Origin: Bacillota bacterium
Lineage (GTDB): Bacteria; Bacillota; Clostridia; Lachnospirales; Lachnospiraceae
Direction of reading: 5' to 3'
DNA: 23,015 bases
Assembly: GCA_023387635.1 (NCBI GenBank)
Contig: JAEWHU010000027.1
Location: 1 to 23,015, forward strand
A program made the translations under genes and the position numbers. The notes beneath the pieces are model-generated. The model saw only the letters and a list, made by a program, of their open reading frames with translations. It did no database searches and had not been told where the DNA came from. This document shows, in pieces, positions 21,686 through 23,015 of this stretch. The first letter of the stretch is position 1, and each line of letters begins with the position of its first letter.

Positions 21686-22921
21686 ATGAGAGAATATAAA
21701 AAACCAGAACTACTAATACCTTCAAGTAATCTTGAAGTTTTAAAAATAGCTATTATGTATGGAGCTGACGCTGTATATATTGGCGGTGAAATGTATGGGC
21801 TTAGAGCAAAAGCTAAGAATTTTTCATTGGAAGACATGAAAGCTGGTATAGAATTTGCTCATAAGTATGGTAAAAAAGTGTATGTAACTGCGAATATAAC
21901 TGCACATAACGAAGACTTAAAAGGTGTAGAAGGTTACTTTAGAGAATTAAAAGAAATTAAACCAGATGCAGTCATTATATCAGACCCTGGTGTATTTGAA
22001 ATAGCAAAGGAAATAATTCCTGATATTGAACTTCATATCAGTACTCAAGCAAACAATGTGAATTATGGAACATATCGCTTCTGGCATAGAATGGGAGCTA
22101 GTAGAGTAGTTTCAGCAAGAGAATTATCTTTGGAAGAAATTAAAGGTATTCGTGAAAATATTCCAGATGATTTAGAGATAGAAACATTTATTCATGGTGC
22201 TATGTGTATTGCATATTCAGGTAGATGTTTATTAAGTAATTATTTTACTGGAAGAGATGCAAATCGTGGAGCATGTACTCATGCTTGCCGTTGGAAGTAT
22301 CATATTACGGAAGCAACAAGACCAGGGGAATATCTTCCAATTGAAGAAAATGAGAGAGGAACTTATATCTTTAACTCCAAAGATTTGTGTATGATTGAAC
22401 ATGTTCCTGAACTTATTAATGCAGGAATTGATAGCTTTAAGGTAGAAGGAAGAATGAAGACAGCTCTTTATGTAGCTTCTGTGACTAGAACTTATCGTAA
22501 AGCCATTGATGATTTCTTTGAATCACCATTTAAGTATGAAGAGAACATTCCATATTATAAAGAAGAGATATCAAAATGTACTTATAGACAGTTTACAACA
22601 GGTTTCTTCTTTGGTAAGACAGATGAAAACTCACAAATCTATGATAATAATACTTATGTGAAAGAGTATACGTATTTAGGTATTATTAGTGGTAAAAATG
22701 AAGCAGGGCTTTATGAATTAGAACAAAGAAATAAATTCTCTGTTGGTGAAGAAATGGAAGTTATGAAGCCGGACGGAAGAAATATATTAGTTAAAGTAGT
22801 TCGTATTACGGATGAAAAGGGTGAGGATATGGAAAGTTGTCCACATCCAAAACAAAAGATATTTGTTGACTTAGGTGTAGAACTTGATACTTATGATATC
22901 CTAAGAAGAAAAGAAGATTAA
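21686..22921 (+). CDS. trhP: TrhP, U32-family tRNA hydroxylation protein
   Basis: TrhP-type U32 proteins carry out prephenate-dependent, oxygen-independent hydroxylation of U34 in tRNA to ho5U, the substrate of TrmR. Despite the name peptidase U32 no protease activity is implied. The ATG at 21686 gives 411 residues (YrrO about 420), with AGGTG 5 nt upstream; the in-frame GTG at 21641 lies in the structured leader. The U32 signature ETFIHGAMCIAYSGRCLLS is at 166-184. The iron-sulfur cysteines are probably C174, C181, C197 and C201 (RGACTHACRW). A C-terminal beta-barrel domain follows. A single copy stands where B. subtilis has two (yrrN, yrrO). A terminator follows. Confidence 0.9.
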   Translation: MREYKKPELLIPSSNLEVLKIAIMYGADAVYIGGEMYGLRAKAKNFSLEDMKAGIEFAHKYGKKVYVTANITAHNEDLKGVEGYFRELKEIKPDAVIISDPGVFEIAKEIIPDIELHISTQANNVNYGTYRFWHRMGASRVVSARELSLEEIKGIRENIPDDLEIETFIHGAMCIAYSGRCLLSNYFTGRDANRGACTHACRWKYHITEATRPGEYLPIEENERGTYIFNSKDLCMIEHVPELINAGIDSFKVEGRMKTALYVASVTRTYRKAIDDFFESPFKYEENIPYYKEEISKCTYRQFTTGFFFGKTDENSQIYDNNTYVKEYTYLGIISGKNEAGLYELEQRNKFSVGEEMEVMKPDGRNILVKVVRITDEKGEDMESCPHPKQKIFVDLGVELDTYDILRRKED

Positions 22922-22965
22922 AATAAATACATGATTTTTATCCATTAAAAATAAATATAGATTCT

Positions 22966-23010
22966 AAAAAGGTTTCCTAAAGCATTCATATGAATTAGGG
23001 AGCCTTTTTT
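22966..23010 (+). terminator. Intrinsic terminator after trhP
   Basis: AAAAAGGTTTCCTAA (22966-22980) pairs with TTAGGGAGCCTTTTT (22995-23009), 15 bp with two G-U pairs, and the right arm is itself T-rich. It ends the last unit of the window. Confidence 0.9.
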
Positions 23011-23015
23011 GTTTA

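Overview
The window is 23 kb of AT-rich DNA from a Firmicute of the class Clostridia. The organism inference rests on strong AAGGAGG-type Shine-Dalgarno sites, a Gram-positive DnaK of 619 residues, RNase J, IreB, an HrcA/CIRCE heat-shock circuit and gene order. A member of the Lachnospiraceae, close to the Lachnoclostridium (Clostridium) phytofermentans group, is my best guess; this is inference and was not checked against a database. Almost every gene is a housekeeping gene on the + strand. The one - strand gene is a small HPr-like protein.

Layout. 1-3378: lepA, then hemW. 3379-9922: the class I heat-shock block, with a promoter and a perfect CIRCE operator, then hrcA-grpE-dnaK-dnaJ and prmA. 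9923-11066: an isolated polysaccharide deacetylase with an N-terminal membrane anchor. 11067-14693: rsmE, a cysteine desulfurase and thiI. 14741-15106: the HPr-like gene on the - strand with its own promoter and terminator. 15179-17946: mtaB, ireB, ruvX and a DUF1292 gene. 18059-20278: a Fur-family regulator and RNase J. 20300-23010: a short MltG-like membrane protein, trmR and trhP. The order lepA-hemW-hrcA-grpE-dnaK-dnaJ-prmA-rsmE-mtaB and the order ireB-ruvX-DUF1292-mltG-trmR-trhP both match the Bacillus subtilis arrangement, with lineage-specific insertions. The insertions are the deacetylase, the cysteine desulfurase plus thiI, the HPr-like gene, and fur plus RNase J.

Theme. Many genes serve translation and RNA quality. 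LepA is a translation factor. PrmA methylates ribosomal protein L11 and RsmE methylates 16S rRNA. ThiI with a cysteine desulfurase makes 4-thiouridine, MtaB makes ms2t6A, and TrhP with TrmR makes mo5U in tRNA. RuvX is the YqgF-type nuclease and RNase J degrades mRNA.

The unexpected content lies between the genes. About ten start sites have a stem-loop a few nucleotides upstream of the Shine-Dalgarno. Several of these are copies of repeated structured elements. Family A is a 63-bp twin-hairpin unit ending in GACGGGAG, which itself serves as the ribosome-binding site; it is tandem before hrcA and occurs in shorter form before hemW and ruvX, with a decayed copy after the mltG-like gene. Family B is an 80-nt element before prmA and the cysteine desulfurase, with two hairpins, a conserved ATGCAAGCAC loop and a predicted pseudoknot next to the Shine-Dalgarno. 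The trhP leader shows a similar crossing-stem layout. Paired arms differ between copies by compensating changes, which suggests the structure is kept. These elements are the best candidates for something undescribed here. I know of no named RNA or repeat family that matches them.
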